Positions 51,353 to 61,090 are shown, numbered from the stretch's first letter. The stretch is 64,000 nucleotides of DNA from Ferruginibacter sp. (GCA_019638525.1 JAHBTO010000002.1:558001-622000), one strand, 5' to 3'. Made by a program: numbers and translations. The notes: generated by a model not told the origin, from the sequence alone.

Positions 51353-53932
51353 TTATTCCTTCACGCTTACTGCTACTACTTTTGAAACCGATTTGCTTCC
51401 ATCTTTATCTACCTGTACAATACGCACAAATACTTTTTTCCCTTCATCATAACTCAAAGTATCTTCTTTCTTGCAACCTGCATTCAATAATATTAAGGCT
51501 AAAAAAATTGCTGCCAATCCAAATAAATAATTGCGTTTTTTGTTTTTGAACCACGGCAAAAACAAAAGTGAAAGTGAACCTGCAAAGCCGAGCATCAGTA
51601 TTTTTTCCAGTGATGTATTAAATGAATACTGCAAAGGTTTATCAGAATTTCCATTTATTGCTTTAGACTTTACAATTCCAACACTTTTAAATTCCTTACC
51701 GTCGGCAGATACCTGGATGTCGAAATAATCATTATTACTTTCGGTATTTGTTATCCACGAAACAAACAACTGTTTGTTTCGAACATACGCATCCATATGA
51801 TTCATGGTTATCGGTACAACATAATTGTCTTCAATAAAAGCAAAATAATTTCGTGATTGTCCAAATACGGTCGTAAACAGTCCGCCGGCATACACTTTAT
51901 TACTTCCATCCATATCTACACTCCAAACAAGATCATTCAAAACCGGATTCCATTGAGTAGCATTCCCTGTGGCAAGATTTAAACTTGCCAAGTAAGCACG
52001 GGAAGCGCCGCCAATTGATAGAAATTGCCCACCGGCATAAATTTGATTTCCATTAATAAAAAGTGAGTACACCGTATTACTGGCATTGGGATCCCATGTA
52101 GTGGCCAATCCGGTGGTAGCATTTATAGCGGCAATATTATTTCGTGTTTGTCCACCGGTTGTATTGAAGTGTCCTCCAACATATACCGTGTTATCTTTAT
52201 AAACAAGGCTATAAATATTTCCATTCGTATTTAATCCGGGGTTCCAACTATTGGCAAGTCCGGTTGCCAGGTCCACTGCTCCAATATGATATCTTGATTG
52301 TCCGGAAATGGTTGTAAAGTATCCACTGATATAAACGGCATTATCACCCTCTGTGATTGCATCCACCTGCACATTTACATTCGGATTCCAAGACGTAGCA
52401 TTCCCTGTAGTAGGATCCAATTGTGCAAGACTGTTTCTTGCCTGGCCACCAATACTTGTAAAGCTGCCTCCTGCATAAATATAATTGGTACCGGCAGCAA
52501 TTGCAAAAACACCGGTATTATTATTGGGGTTAGGGTTAAATGAAGTTGCATTACCATTTGTGTTGTTTAATCCTGCAATGTATCTCCTGTTTTGCCCGCC
52601 AATAGTAGAAAAATTGCCTGCTGCATATATAGTGGTTTCCTTTATTACTAAATCGGTTACTGTGCCATTTGCATTTGGTGCCCATGATGTTACACTCCCG
52701 GTTGTTGCATCTACTGCAGCTACAAATCTTCTTTCTTTCCATCCCACCGAAATAAAACTACCACCTGCATAAACATTACTACCATTTACCGCTATTGCTA
52801 ATACACCCTCGTATATACTGGGGTCCCAGGAAGTAGCTAAAGCGGTATTAATATCAAGCGCAGCAATGGCGTTGCGGTTTTCGCCTCCAATTATAGAAAA
52901 ATATCCTCCTGCATATAATAGCCCATTATCAATAGCTATAGTTTCTACTATATTATCACTGCCGGCAAACCAGTTTTCTGCGTTTCCAGTAGAAGTATTC
53001 ACAGCACCAAGATAATTTCTTGATTCTCCTCCAAGTGTAGTAAACTCTCCTGCAACATAAAGCGTATTCCCTGATAGCGCCATGTCGAGCACCATACCAT
53101 CTGCACCCGGGTTCCAGGTTAATGCATTTCCATTGGTTGAATTTACCGCACCAATATAATCCCTTGATTGCCCGCCCAGCAGGGTAAAGTTGCCTCCAAT
53201 ATAGATAGTTATACCATTTACAAGAATTGTACTTACAACACCATCAGCATCCGGAAGCCATGAAGTAACATTGCCTGTAGTTGCATCAAGTGCTGCAACA
53301 TTATACCTGGTTTGCGAATTAATATCACTAAAATCGCCCCCCACATATACGATTCCTGCGCTTACTGCTATTGTATTTACTGCCCCATCAGTATTAGCAA
53401 TCCATGAATTCACATTTCCGGTTGTTAAATCAAATGCTGCTAAATAATCTCTCGGCTGCCCGCCAATATTTCCAAAATCTCCCCCTACATACAAAACATT
53501 TCCATTGATGGTAAGCGTTCTTACATAGTTATCGGCCCCGGGATTCCAGCTGTTCACACTCCCATCTGCATTAATACGGGCTATATGGTTTCTTGCAAAA
53601 CCACCTACTTGTGTAAATTCACCTCCAATATACCAACCGCCAGCACCATCCGATACAACAGCATTTACCATGTCATTCGGTTTTACAAAATTTAAATCGG
53701 GCAGCCCTGAACTTGTATTAATGGCTGAGCCATTTGGAACATTAGGGCCAAGTCCCAAAAAATTACCGCCCATGTAAATAGTGTTTCCACTATGAACCAC
53801 CGAATACACATGCCCATTGGTAATAGGCATATTTTCATGAACAAACTGGGCACTACTATTGAAATGAAAAGGCAATAACATGGTAACCAACAAGAGCAGC
53901 TTAGTATGCCACTTAACAGAATAATTTTTCAT
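51353..53932 (-). CDS. exported 14-repeat beta-propeller protein with C-terminal membrane hairpin
   Basis: 859 aa. The signal peptide ends near SSAQ. Residues about 40-700 contain 14 repeats of 46 to 50 residues in the pattern YxGGxFxxxGGQxRxxxAAxDxTTGNxTSWNP, of the delta-60/DUF5122 propeller type. Fourteen repeats would fit two seven-bladed propellers. A short beta-sandwich (about 705-775, MDAYVRNKQLFVSWITN) follows. The tail is unusual: two hydrophobic segments joined by PWFKNKKRNY, then LNAGCKKED and about 35 polar residues. This replaces the T9SS domain seen in its neighbours. The role is unknown; binding or structural work at the cell surface is likeliest. Confidence 0.8.
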   Translation of the reverse strand: MKNYSVKWHTKLLLLVTMLLPFHFNSSAQFVHENMPITNGHVYSVVHSGNTIYMGGNFLGLGPNVPNGSAINTSSGLPDLNFVKPNDMVNAVVSDGAGGWYIGGEFTQVGGFARNHIARINADGSVNSWNPGADNYVRTLTINGNVLYVGGDFGNIGGQPRDYLAAFDLTTGNVNSWIANTDGAVNTIAVSAGIVYVGGDFSDINSQTRYNVAALDATTGNVTSWLPDADGVVSTILVNGITIYIGGNFTLLGGQSRDYIGAVNSTNGNALTWNPGADGMVLDMALSGNTLYVAGEFTTLGGESRNYLGAVNTSTGNAENWFAGSDNIVETIAIDNGLLYAGGYFSIIGGENRNAIAALDINTALATSWDPSIYEGVLAIAVNGSNVYAGGSFISVGWKERRFVAAVDATTGSVTSWAPNANGTVTDLVIKETTIYAAGNFSTIGGQNRRYIAGLNNTNGNATSFNPNPNNNTGVFAIAAGTNYIYAGGSFTSIGGQARNSLAQLDPTTGNATSWNPNVNVQVDAITEGDNAVYISGYFTTISGQSRYHIGAVDLATGLANSWNPGLNTNGNIYSLVYKDNTVYVGGHFNTTGGQTRNNIAAINATTGLATTWDPNASNTVYSLFINGNQIYAGGQFLSIGGASRAYLASLNLATGNATQWNPVLNDLVWSVDMDGSNKVYAGGLFTTVFGQSRNYFAFIEDNYVVPITMNHMDAYVRNKQLFVSWITNTESNNDYFDIQVSADGKEFKSVGIVKSKAINGNSDKPLQYSFNTSLEKILMLGFAGSLSLLFLPWFKNKKRNYLFGLAAIFLALILLNAGCKKEDTLSYDEGKKVFVRIVQVDKDGSKSVSKVVAVSVKE

Positions 53933-54177
53933 AATGGGTGTTTTAATAGATGAAAAATGAGCTTTAGTTAACCGGTGATGCAGGTTAAATTCTTTTTAAT
54001 ATGTGTCAAATTAATAGAAATGGATATATTGGCAAATAATCCAAATGGATAATTGTTTTTAAAATGAAATTATCGTATTGCTCCCTGCAATGTCTTTTTA
54101 AGAGCATAGCGTGTAAGCCAGGTAAGTTGCGTAAAGGATAAAGTAAAACCCAATAGAATATCGTATTGGTCGCCGCC

Positions 54178-54198
54178 GTTGTTGGTCGTCTCAACAAC
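54178..54198. repeat. intergenic stem-loop, copy 6 of 6
   Basis: GTTGTTG, a shortened loop GTCGTCT and CAACAAC form a 7-bp perfect stem, upstream of the propeller gene and downstream of the NTF2-like gene, both on the minus strand. Confidence 0.6.
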
Positions 54199-54211
54199 AA
54201 TATATTATGCT

Positions 54212-54697
54212 TCATCCCATTTTTCTCTCAATAAATTTTTTCAAATTCTTCCTGGCACCATTCTGTATTTTCTTTTGAAAAAAACGGTTCCAGCCTAATA
54301 GCCAACCCATAAAACCCATTGCCTGCTTGCTCCATTTATGTAAACTAAATGCATCGCTGTGTTCTGCAATTTTTCCATCAGCAAAACGCATATTGGCCTT
54401 TATCTTGTTCACTACTTTTTTTCCCGTTTTAGAAAAAGTATAACTGGCCACCCATTCGCAGGTACTGTATTCTTCATCAAGATGTGTGATATTGGAATAA
54501 GTTAATGAAAAATCTTTTGCATTGGTACAAAGCATTTCCCACATTGCCCTCACTTCATCGCCTCTTAATAACCCAAAAACAGGGTCAAAAAAAACTATAT
54601 CATCACTGTAACAGGCATTCATGCCATTATAATCCAGCTTTTGAAAAGATGAATAAAATTTGTTGATGAGTTCTTCATTAATACCGGCCATATACAA
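54212..54697 (-). CDS. SnoaL/NTF2-like protein
   Basis: 161 aa; the internal ATG two codons later (MAGINEELIN) is also possible. ELINKFYSSFQKLDYNGMNACYSDDIVFFDPVFGLLRGDEVRAMWEML is typical of the SnoaL-like group, and the central strands include YSTCEWVASYTFSKTGKKV. It probably folds as a small hydrophobic cone and is cytoplasmic. It is divergent from the CocE-type hydrolase gene by 38 bp, so the two promoters overlap. Confidence 0.85.
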   Translation of the reverse strand: MYMAGINEELINKFYSSFQKLDYNGMNACYSDDIVFFDPVFGLLRGDEVRAMWEMLCTNAKDFSLTYSNITHLDEEYSTCEWVASYTFSKTGKKVVNKIKANMRFADGKIAEHSDAFSLHKWSKQAMGFMGWLLGWNRFFQKKIQNGARKNLKKFIERKMG

Positions 54698-54735
54698 TTT
54701 AGTTTCGTTAAATTTAACACTCTAAAAAATATGAA

Positions 54736-56616
54736 ATGAAAAAATATTTTCTGCTGCTTATTACTACCCTGTTTTCATTAACAAACCTGTGGGCACAGGA
54801 TGCCGATTCGGCCTGGGTAAGAGATAACTATTATAAAATAGAAAAGATGGTTCCCATGCGTGACGGCATCAGCCTGTTTACTGCATTTTATATCCCTAAA
54901 AACAATACAGAAAAACACCCCATTCTGCTGAACCGTACGCCATATAGCTGCAGGCCTTATGGTGAGGATAATTTTAATCCTCGTTTATACTCTACCTACT
55001 GGATTAATTACCTTAAAGAAGGTTACATCATTGCCATACAAGATGTACGAGGCCGGTGGATGAGTGAAGGAGATTTTGTAGATGTGCGCCCTTTCAATCC
55101 CAATAAAAAAGGAAAAGAAATTGACGAAGCAAGCGATACCTATGATGCTATTGATTGGATGATTAAAAACCTGCCTGGTAACAACCAGCGTGTAGGTGTT
55201 TTTGGTATTTCGTATCCGGGCTTTTATTCAACCATGGCAGCGCTTAGCGGCCACCCGGCTTTAAAAGCTGTAAGCCCGCAGGCGCCGGTAACAGACTGGT
55301 TCATGGGCGACGACTTTCACCACAACGGCGCTTTCTTTTTTTTAGATGGGTTTAATTTTTATACCGGTTTTGGAAAACCAAGGCCTGTACCAACGCAAGT
55401 TGCATCGCCTGGATTTAGAATACCAACACAAGACTATTATGATTTTTATTTAAGAACAGGCGCCATCAAAAACTTTACAAAAATAATGGGCGATAGTATA
55501 AAGTTTTGGAACGACCTGGTGAACCATCCTAATTATGATGAATGGTGGCAGGCCCGTAACCCTCGCAATTTTGTAACCAATATTAAACCTGCCATACTTG
55601 TAGTGGGTGGTTTGTTTGATGCCGAAGATTGTTTTGGCGCCTGGAACCTGTACAAAGCCATTGAACAAAAAAGTCCGCTAACCGAAAACAGGTTGGTGAT
55701 GGGCCCCTGGTTTCATGGCGGATGGGGCGGCCGCAGCGATGGGACATATTTAGGCAATATCAGGTTTGGTAAAAAAACAAGTGAATATTATCAACAGAAT
55801 ATAGAAATACCATTCTTTAATTTTTATTTAAAACTAAAAGGCACCGTACGGGATATTGCAGAAGCCACCGTTTTCTTCAGTGGCGAAAATGAATGGAAAA
55901 ATTTAAAGTCATGGCCACCCGAAGGCGTATCATATAAAAAATTGTATACTGCAAATGGTAATGGCTTATCATTTATTGAAACAAAAAATGCGGCAACCAC
56001 TTACAGCGAATACATCAGCGATCCTGCACACCCGGTGCCATATACCGAAGATGTACACCCCGGCCGCACAAGAGAATACATGACCGATGACCAGCGTTTT
56101 GCCAGCCGCAGGCCCGATGTGCTTAGTTTTAGTACACCTGTATTAACAAGTGATATTACACTGGCTGGCCCGTTGGTAGCCGATTTATTTACCAGCATCT
56201 CAACAACCGATGCTGATTTTGTGGTTAAACTGATAGATGTTTTTCCTAATGAATATATTTATGATGAAAATGAATTTGGTAAAGGCAATGGCCAAAACTA
56301 TCCCATGGGTGGTTACCAAATGCTTGTTCGTGGCGAAATAATGCGTGGCAAATTCCGCAACAGTTTTGCAGTACCCGAACCCTTTACACCCGGCAACATC
56401 ACCGAAGTAAAATATACATTGCCCGATGTGGCACACACTTTTAAAAAAGGACATAAAATAATGGTGCAGGTACAAAGCAGTTGGTTCCCATTATCCGACA
56501 GGAACCCACAAAAATTTGTTGACATTTATCATTGCGATGACAGCGACTTTCAAAAAGCTACCATCAGGATATATCATAACAGCAGCATCATACTGCCAAT
56601 ATTAAATAACCAGTAA
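54736..56616 (+). CDS. CocE/NonD family hydrolase, exported
   Basis: 626 aa. The signal peptide ends near LWAQ. The catalytic triad is readable: S159 in FGISYPGFYS, D295 in GLFDAEDCF and H327 in GPWFHGGWGG. A C-terminal jelly-roll domain (about 400-626, the X-Pro dipeptidyl-peptidase C-terminal type) ends at DSDFQKATIRIYHNSSIILPIL. Members include alpha-amino acid ester hydrolases and cocaine esterase, so this one probably cleaves an ester or acyl amide in the periplasm. The 85 bp after its stop encodes a second copy of this C-terminal end. Confidence 0.93.
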   Translation: MKKYFLLLITTLFSLTNLWAQDADSAWVRDNYYKIEKMVPMRDGISLFTAFYIPKNNTEKHPILLNRTPYSCRPYGEDNFNPRLYSTYWINYLKEGYIIAIQDVRGRWMSEGDFVDVRPFNPNKKGKEIDEASDTYDAIDWMIKNLPGNNQRVGVFGISYPGFYSTMAALSGHPALKAVSPQAPVTDWFMGDDFHHNGAFFFLDGFNFYTGFGKPRPVPTQVASPGFRIPTQDYYDFYLRTGAIKNFTKIMGDSIKFWNDLVNHPNYDEWWQARNPRNFVTNIKPAILVVGGLFDAEDCFGAWNLYKAIEQKSPLTENRLVMGPWFHGGWGGRSDGTYLGNIRFGKKTSEYYQQNIEIPFFNFYLKLKGTVRDIAEATVFFSGENEWKNLKSWPPEGVSYKKLYTANGNGLSFIETKNAATTYSEYISDPAHPVPYTEDVHPGRTREYMTDDQRFASRRPDVLSFSTPVLTSDITLAGPLVADLFTSISTTDADFVVKLIDVFPNEYIYDENEFGKGNGQNYPMGGYQMLVRGEIMRGKFRNSFAVPEPFTPGNITEVKYTLPDVAHTFKKGHKIMVQVQSSWFPLSDRNPQKFVDIYHCDDSDFQKATIRIYHNSSIILPILNNQ

Positions 56617-56617
56617 T

Positions 56618-56701
56618 GAAAAAGACTTTCAAAAAGCAACCATCTGTATTTACCATGATGCAGTTAATGCAAGCAGTATAGTATTGCCTGTTTTAAAGTA
56701 A
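56618..56701 (+). pseudogene. orphan C-terminal tail of a second CocE-type hydrolase gene
   Basis: Read in the frame starting at 56618 this encodes EKDFQKATICIYHDAVNASSIVLPVLK and a stop. The intact hydrolase ends DSDFQKATIRIYHNSSIILPILNNQ. The similarity begins 2 bp after that gene's stop and includes the true end of the protein. It is the last 27 codons of a paralogue or tandem duplicate whose remainder has been deleted. Confidence 0.8.
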
Positions 56702-56734
56702 TATTGCTATAACAATTATAATTAAATATACACG

Positions 56735-59053
56735 ATGAAATTATTTGCAACCATTTTAAGCTTCGCCATCACATTAATTTCTTACGCACAGGTAAACATT
56801 GTACCCATGCCTGCCGAGGTAAAGATGGGCAGCGGCACATTTACTTTAACCAAAAACACGGCGCTGATACTTGAAGGGAGTGGCCTTGAAAAATCTGCCG
56901 TTGTTTTAAACAATTACCTGCAAAAGCAATTTGGTTTTTCATTAAAGGTTAAAAAGCAGGCTGCAAATTCTAATGCTATTCGCCTTAATTACGAAAGATT
57001 GGATTATGAGATTCCGGGTGCATATACACTTACGATTGATAAAAATGGTGTTTACATTGCCGGCGATAATGAAGCAGGTGTTTTTTATGGTATTCAATCT
57101 TTATTGCAGCTGATACCTTTTACAAAAAACAAATTAACCATACCACAACTTACCATTAATGATTATCCCCGGTTTGCATACCGTGGCATGCACCTTGATG
57201 TGGGCCGGCATTTTTTTCCGGTTTCATTTGTAAAAAGATATATCGATTACCTGGCTGCATACAAATACAATACTTTTCACTGGCACCTTACCGAAGACCA
57301 GGGCTGGCGCATTGAAATAAAAAAATATCCCGCACTTACCAAAATTGGTGCATGGAGAAACGGCAGTATCATTGGCCGCTATCCCGGCAAAGGAAGCGAT
57401 AATAAATTTTATGGTGGCTTTTATACACAGCAGCAAATTAAAGAAGTAGTGCAATATGCAAAAAGCCGGTATATAGAAGTGATACCAGAAATAGAAATGC
57501 CCGGCCACGGAAGCGCCGCTATTGCTGCTTATCCCTGGCTAAGCTGTTTTCCACAAAAACCAACCGAAATACCAGCCAATATGATTTCGAAAAAAAGTGC
57601 AGAAGAACAAAAGAATGGCCGTATAAAATTAGTGCAGGAAACCTGGGGTGTTTTTGATGATGTTTTTTGTGCAGGCAAAGATTCTACATTTATGTTTTTA
57701 GAAAATGTAATTGATGAAGTGATAAAACTTTTTCCTTCAAAATATTTTCATATCGGTGCCGATGAATGCCCCAAAACACACTGGAAGCTTTGCCCTTATT
57801 GCCAAAAAAGAATGAAAGACAATAACCTTATAGATGAACACGAACTGCAAAGCTGGTTTGTACAGCGTATTGAAAAATACCTTAACAGCAAAGGAAAAAT
57901 AATGATTGGGTGGGATGAAATACTGGAAGGTGGCCTTGCCCCCAATGCCGTAGTAATGAGCTGGCGTGGCGAAACCGGCGGTATAGAAGCGGCAAAGCAA
58001 AAACACCAGGTGATAATGACACCCGGTAATCCTGTATATTTCGATTATTCGCAAAGTAAAAATGAAGACAGTGTAACTATTGGTGGCTACAACCCCATAG
58101 AAAATGTATATGCCTACGACCCTATACCCAAAGAACTTTCGGCTCAAGATGGAAAATATGTGTTAGGCGCACAGGCAAATATGTGGACCGAATATATGGA
58201 ATACCCAAGCAAGGTTGAATACATGATGTTTCCACGCATGACTGCTTTAAGTGAAGTATTATGGAGCCCCAAAGAAAAACGTAACTGGAGCGATTTTGAA
58301 AGAAGGCTTCCAACAGTATTTGAAAGGCTTACCAAACAAAAAATTAATTACAGTAAAGCATATTATGATTTAAAAGCAACAGTATTACCTACGCCTGATT
58401 ATAACGGTGTACTTTGGAAATTAGAATCAAAAAATAATATGCCCATAACCATCAATTATAACAATAGTGATTCGGTATGGGCTTATACAAAACCGCAACT
58501 AATTTCCAATGGTATCTTTTTAGCAAATGCATCTACCAAAGAAATGAAAGTGTCGCAAAAGTTTTATTTTAACAAAGCCACCGGCAAAAAAATAAGTATT
58601 GTAAACCCTCCATCAAAATCATATTCGGGCAACGGCGCTTTTACATTGGTTGATGGCGTGCAAAATGAAAAAGGCATGAGCAAGTCTTCCGAATTTTTAG
58701 GTTTTAACGGAACCAATCTTGATGTTACGATTGACCTTGGCAAAGAAACCGAAGTTTCAAAAGTAACCCTGCATGTATTAAAACAAACTGGCAGTTGGAT
58801 TTACCTGCCCAAAAAAGTGGAGGTAACTTATATACCATATATAGATACAACTGTGGTAACCCGGCATCCACCGCTTGAATCTGTTAGTATTGATATAAAC
58901 CCTGATGATGACATGGATAAGATTGAAATAAAAAAAGAAAAAACCTGCAGGTATATACAGGTAAAAGCATTCAACTATGGTATTATACCAACGGGTAAAC
59001 CCGGCGGTGGTAATCCAGCATGGCTTTTTACTGATGAGATAGAAGTGCAGTAG
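56735..59053 (+). CDS. GH20 beta-N-acetylhexosaminidase, exported
   Basis: 772 aa. The signal peptide ends near ISYAQ. An N-terminal GH20b domain (about 25-140) precedes the catalytic barrel (about 145-500), with RGMHLDVGRHFFP, FHWHLTEDQGWRIEI and the catalytic pair D343/E344 in HIGADECPKTHW. Later domains (about 520-772) include a galactose-binding-like region (NLDVTIDLGKETEVSKVTLHVLKQTGSWIYLPKKVEV). It releases GlcNAc or GalNAc from chitin fragments, glycoproteins or peptidoglycan. It lies beside a glucosamine-6-phosphate deaminase gene, so released GlcNAc can enter glycolysis. Confidence 0.95.
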   Translation: MKLFATILSFAITLISYAQVNIVPMPAEVKMGSGTFTLTKNTALILEGSGLEKSAVVLNNYLQKQFGFSLKVKKQAANSNAIRLNYERLDYEIPGAYTLTIDKNGVYIAGDNEAGVFYGIQSLLQLIPFTKNKLTIPQLTINDYPRFAYRGMHLDVGRHFFPVSFVKRYIDYLAAYKYNTFHWHLTEDQGWRIEIKKYPALTKIGAWRNGSIIGRYPGKGSDNKFYGGFYTQQQIKEVVQYAKSRYIEVIPEIEMPGHGSAAIAAYPWLSCFPQKPTEIPANMISKKSAEEQKNGRIKLVQETWGVFDDVFCAGKDSTFMFLENVIDEVIKLFPSKYFHIGADECPKTHWKLCPYCQKRMKDNNLIDEHELQSWFVQRIEKYLNSKGKIMIGWDEILEGGLAPNAVVMSWRGETGGIEAAKQKHQVIMTPGNPVYFDYSQSKNEDSVTIGGYNPIENVYAYDPIPKELSAQDGKYVLGAQANMWTEYMEYPSKVEYMMFPRMTALSEVLWSPKEKRNWSDFERRLPTVFERLTKQKINYSKAYYDLKATVLPTPDYNGVLWKLESKNNMPITINYNNSDSVWAYTKPQLISNGIFLANASTKEMKVSQKFYFNKATGKKISIVNPPSKSYSGNGAFTLVDGVQNEKGMSKSSEFLGFNGTNLDVTIDLGKETEVSKVTLHVLKQTGSWIYLPKKVEVTYIPYIDTTVVTRHPPLESVSIDINPDDDMDKIEIKKEKTCRYIQVKAFNYGIIPTGKPGGGNPAWLFTDEIEVQ

Positions 59054-59158
59054 GTTTGCCTTACAACCCGTTGCCGGGAAACGAACGCTTCCTTTTTTTA
59101 GTTAGAAATTTTAGAATGTAATAAATAAAGCGGTAATTTTAATCAACACAAAACTACT

Positions 59159-61072
59159 ATGACCAAGATTGACCTGACCGACTCATTAGAGAAAATACCG
59201 GTTAAAATTTTTGCCGATTCAAAAACAGGCTCTGCATTTGTGGCTAAGCAAATTGCCAACCTGATTAAAGAAAAAGAAGCTGCCGGAAAAAAAACAGTAA
59301 TTGGCCTTGCTACCGGCTCATCACCCAAATCGTTATATGCCGAGTTGGTGCGTATGCACAAAAATGAAGGGCTAAGTTTTAAAAACGTAATCACCTTTAA
59401 CCTCGACCAGTATTACCCTATGGATAAGGATGCCCTGCAGAGTTATCATTATTTTATGCGGAAAAATCTTTTTGAACAAACCGATATTGACCCCAATAAT
59501 TATCACCTGCCCGATGGTATGATACCCAAGGATAAAGTAAAAGAGCATTGCCTTAATTACGAAAAACAGATTGAAGAGGCCGGCGGTTTAGATTTGCAGA
59601 TTTTGGGCATTGGTGTAAATGGGCACATAGGCTTTAATGAACCGGGCAGCGGCATGTACACCAAAACAAGGCTCACTACTTTAGATAACAGCACCCGTAT
59701 TGCCAATGCATACGAATTTGGCAACATGAGCGAAGTGCCACGTATGGCCATAACCATGGGCATAAGCACTATTTTAAAAAGTAAAAAAATAATACTGATG
59801 GCATGGGGGCAAGCCAAGGCCCCTGTAATAAAAAAAGCAGTAGAAGATGACGATACAGAAGATGTACCTGCATCGCTCTTACAAAACCACGATGATTGTA
59901 CATTTGTGATTGATGAAGTGGCAGCCGGCGAACTCACCCGTTTTAAAAGCCCCTGGCTTACCGGTGAGTGCGAATGGACAAGCAACATGATGAAACGTGC
60001 CGTTATAAACCTGGCGCTTAAACTTAACAAACCAGTACTAAGCCTTACCAATTTTGATTACAATGATAATGGCCTTAGCGACCTGCTTGTAGAAAAAGGC
60101 GATGCTTATGAAATAAATATGCAGGTGTTTTATTTATTAAGAGACAGCATTACCGGTTGGCCCGGTGGTAAACCTACTCAACGTACCAATCACCCCGAAA
60201 GAACTGAGCCTTTTCCTAAAAAGGCTGTTATCTTTTCTCCGCATCCCGATGATGATATCATTAGCATGGGCGGTACATTCATGCGCCTGCACGACCAAGG
60301 GCACCAAGTGCATGTAGCTTATCAAACAAGCGGCAATATTGCCGTAACAGATGAGTTTGTTACAAGGTTTATTGATTTTACCGTAGGTTTTGAAAGTATG
60401 TTTGATATTGATGAAACCAAGAGTAAAAAAATTCTGGAAGAAGCCACAGCTTTTTTAAAAGTAAAAAAATCTACCGATAAAGACACAAACTCCATACGTG
60501 AAATAAAAGGACTGATTAGAAGGTGCGAAGCCAAAGCTACCTGCAAGTATGTTGGCCTTACAGATGAACAGGTACATTTTATGAACCTGCCTTTTTATGA
60601 AACAGGCACCATTGAAAAAAGCCCGATGGGTGAAGCAGATGTACAATTAACTGTTGACCTTCTTAACAAATTGCAACCGCAGCAGATTTACTGTGCTGGC
60701 GATTTTGCCGATCCGCATGGAACACATAAAGTTTGTTTTGATGTGGTAATTGAAGCCTTAAAAACTATTAAAGCCAGTAAAGCCAAATGGATAGAAGACT
60801 GCTGGCTTTGGTTGTATAAAGGCGCCTGGCAGGAATGGGATATCACCGAAATTGAAATGGCCATTCCCATGAGCCCCGACCAGGTAGTGAAAAAAAGACA
60901 TGGCATTTTTATTCATCAATCGCAAAAAGACAGTGTGCCTTTCCAGGGCAGCGATGACCGTGAATTTTGGCAACGTGCCGAAGAACGCAATGCAAATACA
61001 GCCCAGCTTTATGCCCGCCTAGGACTTACCCAATACGCCGCTATGGAAGCATTTGTAAGATGGCATTTTTAA
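59159..61072 (+). CDS. nagB: glucosamine-6-phosphate deaminase fused to a PIG-L/LmbE deacetylase domain
   Basis: 637 aa against about 265 for single-domain NagB. Residues 1-270 are the deaminase: LATGSSPKSLYAEL, TFNLDQYYPM (aspartate equivalent to D72 of E. coli NagB) and GVNGHIGFNEPGSG. Residues about 345-625 are a PIG-L domain with zinc motif SPHPDDDIISMGG and the third ligand region DPHGTHKVC. Bacteroides has a similar long NagB. One polypeptide could remove both the acetyl group and the amino group of GlcNAc-derived sugars. The substrate of the second domain is unproven. Confidence 0.93.
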   Translation: MTKIDLTDSLEKIPVKIFADSKTGSAFVAKQIANLIKEKEAAGKKTVIGLATGSSPKSLYAELVRMHKNEGLSFKNVITFNLDQYYPMDKDALQSYHYFMRKNLFEQTDIDPNNYHLPDGMIPKDKVKEHCLNYEKQIEEAGGLDLQILGIGVNGHIGFNEPGSGMYTKTRLTTLDNSTRIANAYEFGNMSEVPRMAITMGISTILKSKKIILMAWGQAKAPVIKKAVEDDDTEDVPASLLQNHDDCTFVIDEVAAGELTRFKSPWLTGECEWTSNMMKRAVINLALKLNKPVLSLTNFDYNDNGLSDLLVEKGDAYEINMQVFYLLRDSITGWPGGKPTQRTNHPERTEPFPKKAVIFSPHPDDDIISMGGTFMRLHDQGHQVHVAYQTSGNIAVTDEFVTRFIDFTVGFESMFDIDETKSKKILEEATAFLKVKKSTDKDTNSIREIKGLIRRCEAKATCKYVGLTDEQVHFMNLPFYETGTIEKSPMGEADVQLTVDLLNKLQPQQIYCAGDFADPHGTHKVCFDVVIEALKTIKASKAKWIEDCWLWLYKGAWQEWDITEIEMAIPMSPDQVVKKRHGIFIHQSQKDSVPFQGSDDREFWQRAEERNANTAQLYARLGLTQYAAMEAFVRWHF

Positions 61073-61090
61073 TTTAGCCAACAAATAAAT

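Noticed and set aside
56616..56681. 21-codon ATG frame after the CocE gene
   Set aside because: It is out of frame with the clear homologous tail at 56618-56701 and is only a shadow of it.
59066..59096. CCCG/CGGG hairpin with a T-rich stretch after the GH20 gene
   Set aside because: The stem is only 4 bp and the T-tract is offset, so it is too weak to call a terminator.
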